DNA from: Alistipes sp. UBA928
GTDB lineage: Bacteria; Bacteroidota; Bacteroidia; Bacteroidales; Rikenellaceae
Direction of reading: 5' to 3'
Assembly (NCBI GenBank): GCA_002293665.1
Contig: DBDQ01000141.1
Location: 267 to 16,619 of the forward strand
Length of the DNA: 16,353 nt
Shown: positions 1 to 6,955 of the stretch, piece by piece
How positions within the stretch are numbered: position 1 is the first letter of the stretch
How the letters are laid out: the number at the start of each line of letters is the position of its first letter
Made by a program: the position numbers and the translations under genes
Notes under the pieces: generated by a model
Seen by the model: only the letters and a program-made list of their open reading frames with translations
Databases searched by the model: none
Told to the model about the DNA's origin: nothing

Positions 1-105
1 ACTCTCGGAGATCGAGGTGGGCACGCCGAAGCGCCGCAGTATCACCACGAGATAGGCAATAAATAGCGCCAGCGAAAAGAGATACAATACAATCATATAT
101 TGCAT
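1..105 (-). CDS. Small single-pass membrane protein, 3' end cut by window edge
   Basis: The first 35 codons of a minus-strand gene are visible and run off the left edge without a stop. The start follows the stop of the upstream gene after 3 bases. The N terminus is strongly hydrophobic (residues about 4-23, including LFSLALFIAYLVVIL), then RRFGVPTSISES. This looks like one membrane helix with a positively charged cytoplasmic edge. A second Met at residue 4 is an alternative start. The role is not recognised. Its place directly after the tail fibre genes, at the end of the late operon, is all the context available. Confidence 0.6.
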   Translation of the reverse strand, partial: MQYMIVLYLFSLALFIAYLVVILRRFGVPTSISES

Positions 106-108
106 TAT

Positions 109-660
109 TTAGAGGTTGAACGTCAGTTTTTCGGGATAGCCGGCCGTGTAGTCGTAAGCCTCGATCTCTTTGGCGGTGTCAAAGGCGTACACTGTGGCCT
201 TGTGGCTTTGCGTGCGGTTGAAGGTCTCTTTAGCGTAGGCTTCCAACCGGAGCAGCATCCCTTTGGCCATTGCGACCGGCAACTTGAATTCGACTGGCGG
301 CGGCCCCTCATACCAAATCGAGGTCATCTCGTTGCCGAGGGCCTCGTCGGTGGCGATTGCGCGTTCGAGGCCGGCGCGAGTTTCGCGATCGAGCCACATC
401 GACAGGCCGTCGACGGTGAAGCCGTTCACGGCGTCGCTTTTATCGTGGGCCTCGATGGCGGCAATGATCTTTGCCTTCCACTCGTCGACTGTTTGCGGGC
501 CGGTTACCAATATTGGGTAGCCTTCCGCGTTTGTAACTATCCGTTTGCCTTGTGCCTGACCGTCGATCAGCTCATGCCAGTAGGCGGAGGTGATTTCGAC
601 TCCACCGTCGACAGGTTTGTCATGGAACCCGTCTTTCCAATACATTTTATCCTTTTTCAT
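109..660 (-). CDS. DUF4376-type fibre-associated protein (possible tail fibre assembly protein)
   Basis: This is a 183-residue protein directly downstream of the tail fibre gene. The N-terminal part (about 1-60) contains YWKDGFHDKP, VEITSAYWHELIDGQAQGK and EGYPILV. This is the layout of phage tail fibre assembly proteins, where a short copy of fibre-tip sequence precedes the chaperone domain. The C-terminal part (about 60-160) contains FTVDGLSMWLDRETRAGL, typical of DUF4376 proteins, which sit next to fibre genes in many Bacteroidota phages. Chaperoning the neighbouring fibre is an inference from these similarities and from gene order. No signal peptide or membrane helix is seen. Confidence 0.7.
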   Translation of the reverse strand: MKKDKMYWKDGFHDKPVDGGVEITSAYWHELIDGQAQGKRIVTNAEGYPILVTGPQTVDEWKAKIIAAIEAHDKSDAVNGFTVDGLSMWLDRETRAGLERAIATDEALGNEMTSIWYEGPPPVEFKLPVAMAKGMLLRLEAYAKETFNRTQSHKATVYAFDTAKEIEAYDYTAGYPEKLTFNL

Positions 661-676
661 GCTGTAATTTTGTCTG

Positions 677-1690
677 TTATTTCCAAGTACCGATCGCGAT
701 ATAGCTAAGTTCTCCGGCGATGCCTGATGATACGCCGAAGTATGACGTAGTGAAGCCGTAGATGCTCTGACCGGACGTGCCGGATATTGGGAATTGCCCT
801 ACTACCGCCCACACTTGGTTAAATTCTTTCGGGAAGTACACAAGATGGTCTGAAACAACTACTCTGCCCCACTGAATCAACAACCCGTCCGGACTTTGCC
901 AGTAGCCGTTTTGGGCGAATAGGTGCCACGACGGGTCATATTCGGCATTGGAAAAATCGTTTTTCATCGCCTGAAACCACGGCGACCAGACTCCGCCGAA
1001 CAACGACCGCTCCCAGAAAATTCCTGTCGCAACATCCGTGATCTTTTGATTGATCTGATCGTCGGCAACGGAGACAATCATGACCCCCTTCATACCCGCA
1101 GCGGGGAAATTCGTGGCACCCGATTCCAGGTTGAGATTGTACACCCCGTATGCCCGATAATCGTTTGCATTTCCGGCCGTGATAGCACCGCGATACCTCG
1201 GCGACTTCTCAAGATCGGCGATCTGCTGCGCGGTCAGGAACCGATGAAGGTTATCTTGTATGGCATCCGTGAACCGCGGCGTCTTGTCGTTCAGGAGCAA
1301 ATAAGGGGTGCCGGCGTCCGACTCGACGGTCGAGGCCGTCGCATAGTAGTCGTAGGCGATCGGCTTAACGCCGCCCGTTACGTATTCGCGCCGCCTGACC
1401 GACCACGCTAATGTCAGATAGATCGGCAGCGGAGAACTCGGGGCACCGGCGAACGGCACCACCATCACAGTGTCGCTGCCAGTGCGGTCTTTGCCCGCGA
1501 GCACCACCAGGCCCGGGGCCACATCGTAAAGATCGTCGCTGGCGGCGGGGGTCACTTCGCAGCCTTGTAGGACATAGGAATTATATTGCCCGAAAAACCG
1601 GTCGAAGACCTGCATCGGCTCACTCTGCAGTTCCACCAGATGGTCGCCGGCCCACTTGCGGACGCCCTCTACTTGTACGTATCTTTTCAT
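677..1690 (-). CDS. Tail fibre protein with pyocin-knob and gp53-like C-terminal domains
   Basis: This 337-residue protein is probably the second receptor-binding fibre. Residues 1-110 form a baseplate-attachment-type head (VQVEGVRKWAGDHLVELQ). Residues about 139-165 (FTDAIQDNLHRFLTAQQIADLEK) look helical and link-like. Residues about 173-241 resemble a pyocin-knob domain: YGVYNLN near the start, NFPAAGMKGVMIVS, then the closing WERSL..GVWSPWFQ. Residues about 268-337 resemble the gp53-like fibre C-terminal domain (NGYWQSPDGLLIQWGR at the start, a YIAIG-type end). Both domains are known from fibre tips that bind cell-surface polysaccharide or protein. The gene begins 17 bases after the stop of the diversified baseplate protein and is followed by a candidate fibre assembly gene. 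Confidence 0.82.
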   Translation of the reverse strand: MKRYVQVEGVRKWAGDHLVELQSEPMQVFDRFFGQYNSYVLQGCEVTPAASDDLYDVAPGLVVLAGKDRTGSDTVMVVPFAGAPSSPLPIYLTLAWSVRRREYVTGGVKPIAYDYYATASTVESDAGTPYLLLNDKTPRFTDAIQDNLHRFLTAQQIADLEKSPRYRGAITAGNANDYRAYGVYNLNLESGATNFPAAGMKGVMIVSVADDQINQKITDVATGIFWERSLFGGVWSPWFQAMKNDFSNAEYDPSWHLFAQNGYWQSPDGLLIQWGRVVVSDHLVYFPKEFNQVWAVVGQFPISGTSGQSIYGFTTSYFGVSSGIAGELSYIAIGTWK

Positions 1691-1707
1691 GTCGTATGTT
1701 GTTTAAT

Positions 1708-3522
1708 TTACAGAATAGGCAATGCTTTGAACGCAGCGACGCTGTCAGCCTCGCGGATCACTCCCCGGAAAGCGAGGCGAGAGGCTGCTGTCATGCTCGT
1801 GGCCGTCGGACCGTAGTACGTATACGCATACGACACACCGCTTTCCCGTTGCACGCTATAACCCGAGCGAGCCATGACACAGGAACCTGAGCTGCAAGAG
1901 TACAGGTCGGTGTAGTGTGTAGGGAAACTGCCGTCACTGGTCGCGATCGGCATCAGATCGAAATGCTCCCCGTTGGCTGCCGCGATCTCTGTGATGTACT
2001 TTCCATGGATCGAGGGGGCTGTGCCTATCTGCCTTTGTTTTCCGTCAGGGTCTATCACCGTCCAAATAAAGCATGTAATTTCGACGCCTGCGACCCATTC
2101 AAGAGAGCCGCCGTGAACACCTTCGATACCTGCGAATGAGGCGTGTCCGACGCTTGTGGCTGCCGTATCTGCATTCCCACGAGAATTTGTTGAGCCGTTC
2201 GTAGTCGCGTAGTACGCGTTTCCCGCGCCGAGAACCGCCTGAGAGTCGCGGGTGCCGTACTTTGCATAAAATAGCAGTGCGATCATGCAGTGCTGTTCCC
2301 AGTCGATAATGTTGTACCCCATCCCGCGAATTTTTGCGCAAGCGATGTTGTAAGGCTGTGAGATTGCGCAAGACGGAATGGCACCGCTCCAACTATGTAG
2401 CTTGCCGCCGTCGTTGAATGACTTGTACGCTCCGATCAACGACGCGGGGCTAAAAATCCAACTGCCGTCGCCCGGCTGCTCGGAGATGTTATACGCGAAT
2501 CGGTTGGCGTCGACCTCTTCATGCTTGTAGTAGAACGCGGGTTTGTATACCATCACGTCTCCCTCGCTGCCGGTCAGCACTGCCGGCGTACCGTCGGCGT
2601 ACAATTCGGAGTTTGCATTGTCGAGGTAGGCGATCGCGACCTCTCCGTCGGCGGTTTTCTTCACCAGGCACCGGCGCATCTTCGCGAGAATATCGACTAT
2701 CGCCCCTTCGCCCGCGCCGGTGATGTTCGCGGGATCAGATATAGAGCGGTCGAAGATGAGTCGGGTAACAGGCACTACACGCTCGTAGACCAGCGACACG
2801 TTTCGCGATGTGGTTTCGGCGGTGTATACATGATCCTCAGGCGCGCTATACCGCGCCAGTCCGTCAGCGGCGGAGATGCGGTACCTCGTGCCATATTGAA
2901 AATAGAGTGTGACTCCGGTGCCGATCGCACCCCGATAACGCACGGTTCCGTCGTTTTCGGTGACCGTGATGATCTGCCCGGTGGCATCGCCCTCACCGTC
3001 GGAGGTTGTCGCGGAGATCGACACTTGCTCCGATGGCAACATAACGATGATTTTGAATTTCATGCCTGCGAGCCGGTATTGTTCGACCGTCGCCCGGACA
3101 AGGTCGGGATCAACTCCCGCCGGGATGTAAACTATAAAGTCGACGTCGCCGAAGCTGTCGCGAATTTCGTTTTCGAGTGGGATCGCGGCGAGATTGTTCG
3201 GCTCACTCTCGAGACCGATCCTGGGATGGTAGTTGTCACCCTCGCACTCGAGGCCCACCCACAGCAGGCCGTCATCGAAGATTACAATGCGTATGCGGTT
3301 CTGCGTTGGGTCGTATTTCATATTCAGGTAACCCTCGAGCACCTTCACCTGACCGGTGAGGTTGATACGGAACCGCACGTCGATGCGCCACGCGACGAAA
3401 TCGACGTACAGCCTCACGAGCGGGCTCACCAACACGCGCAGCCACCACAGCCGAACCGGCTGTCGGCGGTGGGTGGGCAATAACTGCCGCACCAGATTGT
3501 GGAAATTAACCTTCGGATTCAT
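1708..3522 (-). CDS. Baseplate/receptor-binding fusion with C-type-lectin (FGE-like) domain; probable DGR target
   Basis: This is a 604-residue modular tail protein. Residues 1-165 (WWLRVLVSPLVRLYVDFVAWR, later EQYRLAGMKFKIIVM) occupy the place of the Mu gp48 / P2 gpI-like wedge protein. Residues about 166-248 are a Thr/Ser-rich beta domain (ISATTSDGEGDATGQIITV). Residues about 250-604 look like the C-type-lectin/FGE-like domain of DGR targets: IDWEQHCMIALLFYAKYG at about 406, GGSLEWVAGVEI at about 471, and a final ARSGY...ASRLAFRG at 551-587. The last block has the spacing of the RGGSW...GFRLAR core, but with a mixture of Tyr, Ser, Val, Arg and Thr where such cores often have Asn. The protein probably binds host receptors. 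It overlaps the upstream J-like gene by 17 bases. Template and reverse transcriptase are not in the window, so DGR status is inferred. Confidence 0.8.
   Translation of the reverse strand: MNPKVNFHNLVRQLLPTHRRQPVRLWWLRVLVSPLVRLYVDFVAWRIDVRFRINLTGQVKVLEGYLNMKYDPTQNRIRIVIFDDGLLWVGLECEGDNYHPRIGLESEPNNLAAIPLENEIRDSFGDVDFIVYIPAGVDPDLVRATVEQYRLAGMKFKIIVMLPSEQVSISATTSDGEGDATGQIITVTENDGTVRYRGAIGTGVTLYFQYGTRYRISAADGLARYSAPEDHVYTAETTSRNVSLVYERVVPVTRLIFDRSISDPANITGAGEGAIVDILAKMRRCLVKKTADGEVAIAYLDNANSELYADGTPAVLTGSEGDVMVYKPAFYYKHEEVDANRFAYNISEQPGDGSWIFSPASLIGAYKSFNDGGKLHSWSGAIPSCAISQPYNIACAKIRGMGYNIIDWEQHCMIALLFYAKYGTRDSQAVLGAGNAYYATTNGSTNSRGNADTAATSVGHASFAGIEGVHGGSLEWVAGVEITCFIWTVIDPDGKQRQIGTAPSIHGKYITEIAAANGEHFDLMPIATSDGSFPTHYTDLYSCSSGSCVMARSGYSVQRESGVSYAYTYYGPTATSMTAASRLAFRGVIREADSVAAFKALPIL
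1748..1778. repeat. Inverted repeat next to the putative VR
   Basis: On the plus strand GCCTCGC (1748-1754) is perfectly complementary to GCGAGGC (1772-1778), with a 17-base loop. It lies inside the last 25 codons of the tail protein, just past the variable region in gene direction. Some DGRs need a GC-rich hairpin or cruciform just after the VR for efficient retrohoming. The position fits, but the stem is short and the loop longer than in the best-studied case, so it may be chance in GC-rich coding DNA. Confidence 0.3.
1765..1905 (-). other. Putative DGR variable region (VR)
   Basis: The span covers codons about 540-586 of the lectin-type tail protein. In DGR targets this C-terminal part of the FGE-like fold is rewritten by adenine-directed mutagenesis from a template repeat. 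Here the fixed scaffold residues (ARSG, P572, SRLAFRG) alternate with positions such as Y555, S556, V557, Q558, R559, E560, Y565, Y567, Y569 and Y570. Several codons (TAT, AGC, TAC) are one or two steps from AAC/AAT. Boundaries are approximate because no template copy is present in the window to align with. Confidence 0.5.
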
Positions 3523-4324
3523 CTGTTATGCCGGTTATGGATGTCATGGTGAGGACACTGTCGTCGGCAAACTCGAAGAACCCGGCCCACAGTGTGGCCG
3601 CAATGCCGACGGGGGTGTAGTTCTCCTCTGTCGCCTTTTTCTGCTCGACGCTGTTCATTTTGGTAGTGACTACCCCCGCGGCACTCAGCACCTTCGCTTC
3701 CATCTGCTGAGGGTAGAACCGGGCGTCGTATGTTTGCGGGATGCGGAATGCGGCCAGCACATCGCGTACGTTCCCGGCGACGATCTCAGCCGGGTATGTC
3801 GGGCTGTAGAACACTTCGATGTTATAGCGGATCAGGTCGGAAGGCAGCGACAGAACGCTCACGCCCAGGCCCGCGAAGTTGATGGCGTCGACGTAGTCGT
3901 TGAAGTTTCGGAGTTCCTCGATGTCGAGAGGCACGACACGGCTGTTCTCGTCGAGTTTGGCCACTTTGAGAGTAACCGAATTGCGCCCCTCGGTGATGGC
4001 CACCACCTCGACGATACGCGAGGCGGGATCGTCTACCTCATAGTAGAGCTCCGCCGTGGTGGTATCGAACTTCACCTCGTGCCCGTTCTGGAACCTGAGA
4101 CACATGTCACGCCACCAGGCGAGCGAGCCCGGGGAGATTTTCGAGACCTTTTCCTCCACCTCGGCGTGGAACAGGTCGAGGATCACTTCGAAAGCGAGGA
4201 TTGCGGCAGCGATCACGAACGTCCATAGGCGCCATCCGGCCGTCTTCGAGGTGGAGAGATCGGGCCGGTCGGCGAGGATTTGCGCGGCCATCGCGCTTTG
4301 TATCTGTTGAATCGTGCGTGCCAT
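3506..4324 (-). CDS. Baseplate wedge protein, J-like (Mu gp47 position)
   Basis: This 272-residue protein lies between the LysM-like/gp46-like small genes and the fused gp48-position protein, the slot of the baseplate J-like wedge subunit in contractile tails. It starts MARTIQQIQSAMAAQILADR and has a hydrophobic stretch at about 31-50 (LWTFVIAAAILAFEVILDLF), followed by an amphipathic helix, as J-like proteins do near their N terminus. Later segments (VEVVAITEGRNSVTLKVAK, YNIEVFYSPTYPAEIVAGNV) are beta-rich. The usual J-like signature is weak, so the call rests mainly on order and length. It would join the wedge to the spike/hub complex. Confidence 0.65.
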   Translation of the reverse strand: MARTIQQIQSAMAAQILADRPDLSTSKTAGWRLWTFVIAAAILAFEVILDLFHAEVEEKVSKISPGSLAWWRDMCLRFQNGHEVKFDTTTAELYYEVDDPASRIVEVVAITEGRNSVTLKVAKLDENSRVVPLDIEELRNFNDYVDAINFAGLGVSVLSLPSDLIRYNIEVFYSPTYPAEIVAGNVRDVLAAFRIPQTYDARFYPQQMEAKVLSAAGVVTTKMNSVEQKKATEENYTPVGIAATLWAGFFEFADDSVLTMTSITGITDESEG

Positions 4325-4326
4325 TG

Positions 4327-4620
4327 TTATTGCAGGTCAAAAGTTGTTATCTCTTCGCCGACCAGCTCCTTAAGGACTGCCGGGCGCATCAGCGGGCTGT
4401 CGGTGTTGTTTATCTGTACGGCCGATCCAGGCAACAGACTGACGTCGATGTAAAAACCGTCGTCCTCGATCGCGTTGATCCCGAGGGCGGTCAGCGCCGC
4501 GGGGTCGTTGCGGAGATCGGGATTGTTCACCATGATCTCGCCTATGGCCTCGACGTTGCCGTATTGCTCCAGGGCAATGTCGTAGACCGTCTGATTCTGT
4601 TTTACTTTAATCGTTTTCAT
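4327..4620 (-). CDS. LysM-like tail protein (P2 gpX-like)
   Basis: This 97-residue protein has an N-terminal LysM-like half: IKVKQNQTVYDIALEQYGNV (residues about 4-23), followed by a helix with MVNNPDLR. In phage tails such LysM modules (tail protein X of P2, gp53 of T4) work in the baseplate next to the hub rather than on peptidoglycan. The C-terminal half ends with FYIDVSLLPGSAVQI, which could pack into the wedge. The gene overlaps the gp46-like gene by 14 bases and is 2 bases from the J-like gene, supporting a translationally coupled baseplate block. Confidence 0.7.
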   Translation of the reverse strand: MKTIKVKQNQTVYDIALEQYGNVEAIGEIMVNNPDLRNDPAALTALGINAIEDDGFYIDVSLLPGSAVQINNTDSPLMRPAVLKELVGEEITTFDLQ

Positions 4621-4903
4621 ATTCCGCGTCGATGTCTACTTTCCCATCATGTTCGTTGCAACTCAGCGCTTTCACCTTTTGGCCGTCGGCCGACATCTGC
4701 TTCCGAATCCGGCGCAGGTAGTCGGCAGGCTCTACGTCCAGCATGTAGCGGACGCTGTCGACACCCACCGCCGGTGACTCTTTGTAGTCGCCCGGGGCGG
4801 CCAGCAGGATGTCGCGTTGGTGCTGCCCGGTGGGCTCCACTATCTCGAGGTCGCCAGAGGTGAAGTCGAGATCGCCGTCGTCTGTCTGTTTGATATCGAT
4901 CAT
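4607..4903 (-). CDS. gp46/gp25-like baseplate wedge protein
   Basis: This 98-residue protein shows the short pattern of the Mu gp46 / T4 gp25-like family: DGDLDFTSGDLEIVE near the N terminus, then QHQRDILLAAPGDYKESPAVG, with helix and strand to the end. Family members are small wedge proteins that start sheath polymerisation at the baseplate. The gene overlaps the spike-like gene upstream by 4 bases (ATGA arrangement) and the LysM-like gene downstream by 14 bases. Length is normal for the Mu-like branch. No odd features. Confidence 0.8.
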   Translation of the reverse strand: MIDIKQTDDGDLDFTSGDLEIVEPTGQHQRDILLAAPGDYKESPAVGVDSVRYMLDVEPADYLRRIRKQMSADGQKVKALSCNEHDGKVDIDAEYEND

Positions 4904-5397
4904 GACTCCAGATAGTTCTTTAATTCCTGTTTAATCAGTGTGAACTCGGCCACATTAACCGGCTTGCCGCCCGCGATCGTCATCCGTTCGAGTGCCGCAC
5001 AGAGGTCGGTCAGCGTCTTGAGCAGCCCGGACTGGCCGCGGTTCAGTTTGTAGCCGTCCTTACCGACGGAGAACTCCGTGTCCTCCGACGTGCAGATCAC
5101 TTTGTCGATCTCCGAGAACATCGACACCCTCAGACGAGTGCCGGCACCGTCGACCCGGGAGACCAACACAAGACTGTCTTTCTTCGGCACGAACCACCAT
5201 CCTTTTTTCGGGGGCTGCTTTTTCTCGGGGTCGTGTATGAGGTATAGCAGCACATTTCCGCGAGTGATGTTTCCGATTTTCACGTCGCAGGTGCGTTCTT
5301 CTTCATTCACATCGACGACCGTACCGTAGAACGAGTTCATCCCCGCGTCGGCAAAGCGCCCGGCCAGTATCTGCCTCAATTTGTCCGTCTCGTTCAT
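4900..5397 (-). CDS. Baseplate spike / gpV-like (Mu gp45 position)
   Basis: This 165-residue protein has an N-terminal OB-fold-like segment (residues about 22-110: FYGTVVDVNEEERTCDVKIG, then GWWFVPKKDSLVLVSRVD), as in central spike proteins that cap the tail tube and pierce the outer membrane. The region around 105-130 (EFSVGKDGYKLNRGQSGLLK) resembles the start of the beta-helix. The C terminus, however, is helical (LKTLTDLCAALERM) and lacks the His-x-His metal tip of P2/Mu spikes. A separate tip protein or a blunt spike is possible. It lies between hub and wedge genes and overlaps both by 4 bases. Confidence 0.65.
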   Translation of the reverse strand: MNETDKLRQILAGRFADAGMNSFYGTVVDVNEEERTCDVKIGNITRGNVLLYLIHDPEKKQPPKKGWWFVPKKDSLVLVSRVDGAGTRLRVSMFSEIDKVICTSEDTEFSVGKDGYKLNRGQSGLLKTLTDLCAALERMTIAGGKPVNVAEFTLIKQELKNYLES

Positions 5398-6344
5398 GCT
5401 CTCAATCCCAATTCTACTATGCGGCGCCCGCCATTCGTACCGAAATCCACCTCGGTCGATTCGATGTAATAGTTTCCGCCACGCTCCAGATAGGCATCAT
5501 CGACGACGCTTGCTATCATGCCCGGTTCGGCGAACGGCTGCAGGAATGTTGTTAATTTGCCGCTGTACCCGTCATAGGTGTGGTGCTTCAGTTTCGCATT
5601 GGCCAGCGCCGCGAGTTCGCTCACGTTCTCGACGTCGTAGAAGTACAGTGTCTTTTCTCCGCCGCCGGTGCCGATCGACGCCTCGATCTTCGTCCCGTCC
5701 CGCATATAACAGATAGCCTTGATGGTTACGGCCACGTCATCCGCACGATGGTACTTCAGATCGTCCTCGTTGATCGTGTTCACGCGCAGGCCATATTTAA
5801 CAGTGTCGCCCTGCACTTTGTATGGCTCACTCGCGTAGAGACCGCCACGCATGTCGAACCAGATCGCCAGACCGTAGTCGGTTTTCAATTTGCCGAGCAC
5901 CCACGATGCCGGTTTTTTATCGACGGGAAAGTCCTTGAGCAGAAGTGGAGCGGCGTAAATGACAGGAGCGCTGCATTTGCGCAGCAGCCCTGCAAGAGAT
6001 ATTTCACCAGTGTGGGTTACGCTCCTTTTCCGTGTCAGCCAAAATGCGTCTTCGCACTCGATCTCGAGGGGGGTCTTCAGGTTCTTGACTTTCACATAGC
6101 CGATGAACTCGGTGTACAGCTGTCCGTCGTAACCCAGGGCGATCGTCACAGGGTCGCCGACATTGATCACCTTTGCAGTTTCAACGCTCGTCGGTGGCAA
6201 GCCGCTCCGGAGCAACACCGCCGTCACAGGCGCCTTGATAGTTGCAGTGGCCCCCAGGGTGAAGATCGAGCGCTTTACATTCACCTGGTGAATACCTCTG
6301 AAATTTATGCCTCCAATCGTTATTTTACTCGTCAGTACCTTCAT
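5394..6344 (-). CDS. Tail hub protein (gpD / Mu gpP (gp44)-like)
   Basis: This 316-residue protein holds the slot of the trimeric tail hub that joins tube and spike (T4 gp27, P2 gpD, Mu gp44). Features that fit include GDPVTIALGYDGQLYTEFIGYV (about 95-116) for a first hub barrel, ISLAGLLRK and PASWVLGKLKTDYGLAIWFD for the middle, and FAEPGMIASVVDDAYLERGGNYYIE (about 272-297) for a second barrel that sets the pore end. It overlaps both neighbours by 4 bases (spike downstream, N-like protein upstream). Family assignment is by pattern and order; sequence conservation in hubs is low. Confidence 0.72.
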   Translation of the reverse strand: MKVLTSKITIGGINFRGIHQVNVKRSIFTLGATATIKAPVTAVLLRSGLPPTSVETAKVINVGDPVTIALGYDGQLYTEFIGYVKVKNLKTPLEIECEDAFWLTRKRSVTHTGEISLAGLLRKCSAPVIYAAPLLLKDFPVDKKPASWVLGKLKTDYGLAIWFDMRGGLYASEPYKVQGDTVKYGLRVNTINEDDLKYHRADDVAVTIKAICYMRDGTKIEASIGTGGGEKTLYFYDVENVSELAALANAKLKHHTYDGYSGKLTTFLQPFAEPGMIASVVDDAYLERGGNYYIESTEVDFGTNGGRRIVELGLRA

Positions 6345-6955
6345 GCCTCGAGAATCAGTTCAAAGGGTTTGTCTGTCGTGCACTCGATGCGGATCACCTG
6401 ACCATCCTCGGTGCCGGGCGTAGAAGGGAATTCGATATTGGTGATCACGACCCGATCGTCCTCGTCGAGGATTTCGTCGGTGAGAGCACACAGCAGATCG
6501 ACCGACTCGTTGACGTTGTAGAGGTCGCGCATCCGTGCGATGTCGTCCTCGGGCCAGGTGCCGTCGGTGGACTGGATGAAGCCGGCGATCGTGATCTTGT
6601 AGTCCTCGAGATTGATCAGTTCTTTCACCGATCCCTTGCGACCCACCATTGCCGTCTCGACTATGTTTTTCTTGCCGGTGACGTTGACGAGCGCGTGAGG
6701 TATCTCGATCCGGCCGATGAAGGCGTGCTCGAAAACCACCGGCATAAAGTACCAGCGGCCGCGCCAGTCTTTAGCGTAGAGCGTTGACCCGCGCTTCGTG
6801 CGTTCCGGGCGAACGGGCGCCTCGCCCTGGGTCTCGTAGTCGCCTCCCGTGTAGCTGCTGCCGGGCCGGTTCGGAAATAGCGCGCCCGGATAGGGTGCGC
6901 CGCGGTAGCCGACGATCGAGGCCAACAGTTCGGGTATGCTGTAGCTATTACGCAT
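6341..6955 (-). CDS. Baseplate/tail protein of DUF6046 type (Mu gpN position)
   Basis: This 204-residue protein lies between tape measure and hub, where Mu encodes gpN (DNA circularisation family). It starts MRNSYSIPELLASIVGYRG and has a Gly/Pro-rich linker (about 20-60). It then contains YFMPVVFEHAFIGRIEIPHA and TGKKNIVETAMVGRKGSVKELI, ending in a beta-rich segment (DDRVVITNIEFPSTPGTEDG). The central block with a T...G..GSVKE pattern is common to small tail-hub-associated LysM-adapter proteins, and the overall look recalls DUF6046 proteins of Bacteroidota phages (recognition from memory). It overlaps the tape measure stop by 8 bases and the hub start by 4. Confidence 0.6.
   Translation of the reverse strand: MRNSYSIPELLASIVGYRGAPYPGALFPNRPGSSYTGGDYETQGEAPVRPERTKRGSTLYAKDWRGRWYFMPVVFEHAFIGRIEIPHALVNVTGKKNIVETAMVGRKGSVKELINLEDYKITIAGFIQSTDGTWPEDDIARMRDLYNVNESVDLLCALTDEILDEDDRVVITNIEFPSTPGTEDGQVIRIECTTDKPFELILEA

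Noticed and set aside
2521..3483. 320-codon plus-strand frame opposite the diversified tail protein
   Set aside because: Antisense shadow with Arg/Asp/Val-rich composition and no recognised pattern.
3356..4228. 290-codon plus-strand frame opposite the J-like gene
   Set aside because: Antisense shadow; it also crosses the border of two real minus-strand genes.
5580..6401. 273-codon plus-strand frame opposite the hub gene
   Set aside because: Antisense shadow crossing two well-supported minus-strand genes; no domain seen.
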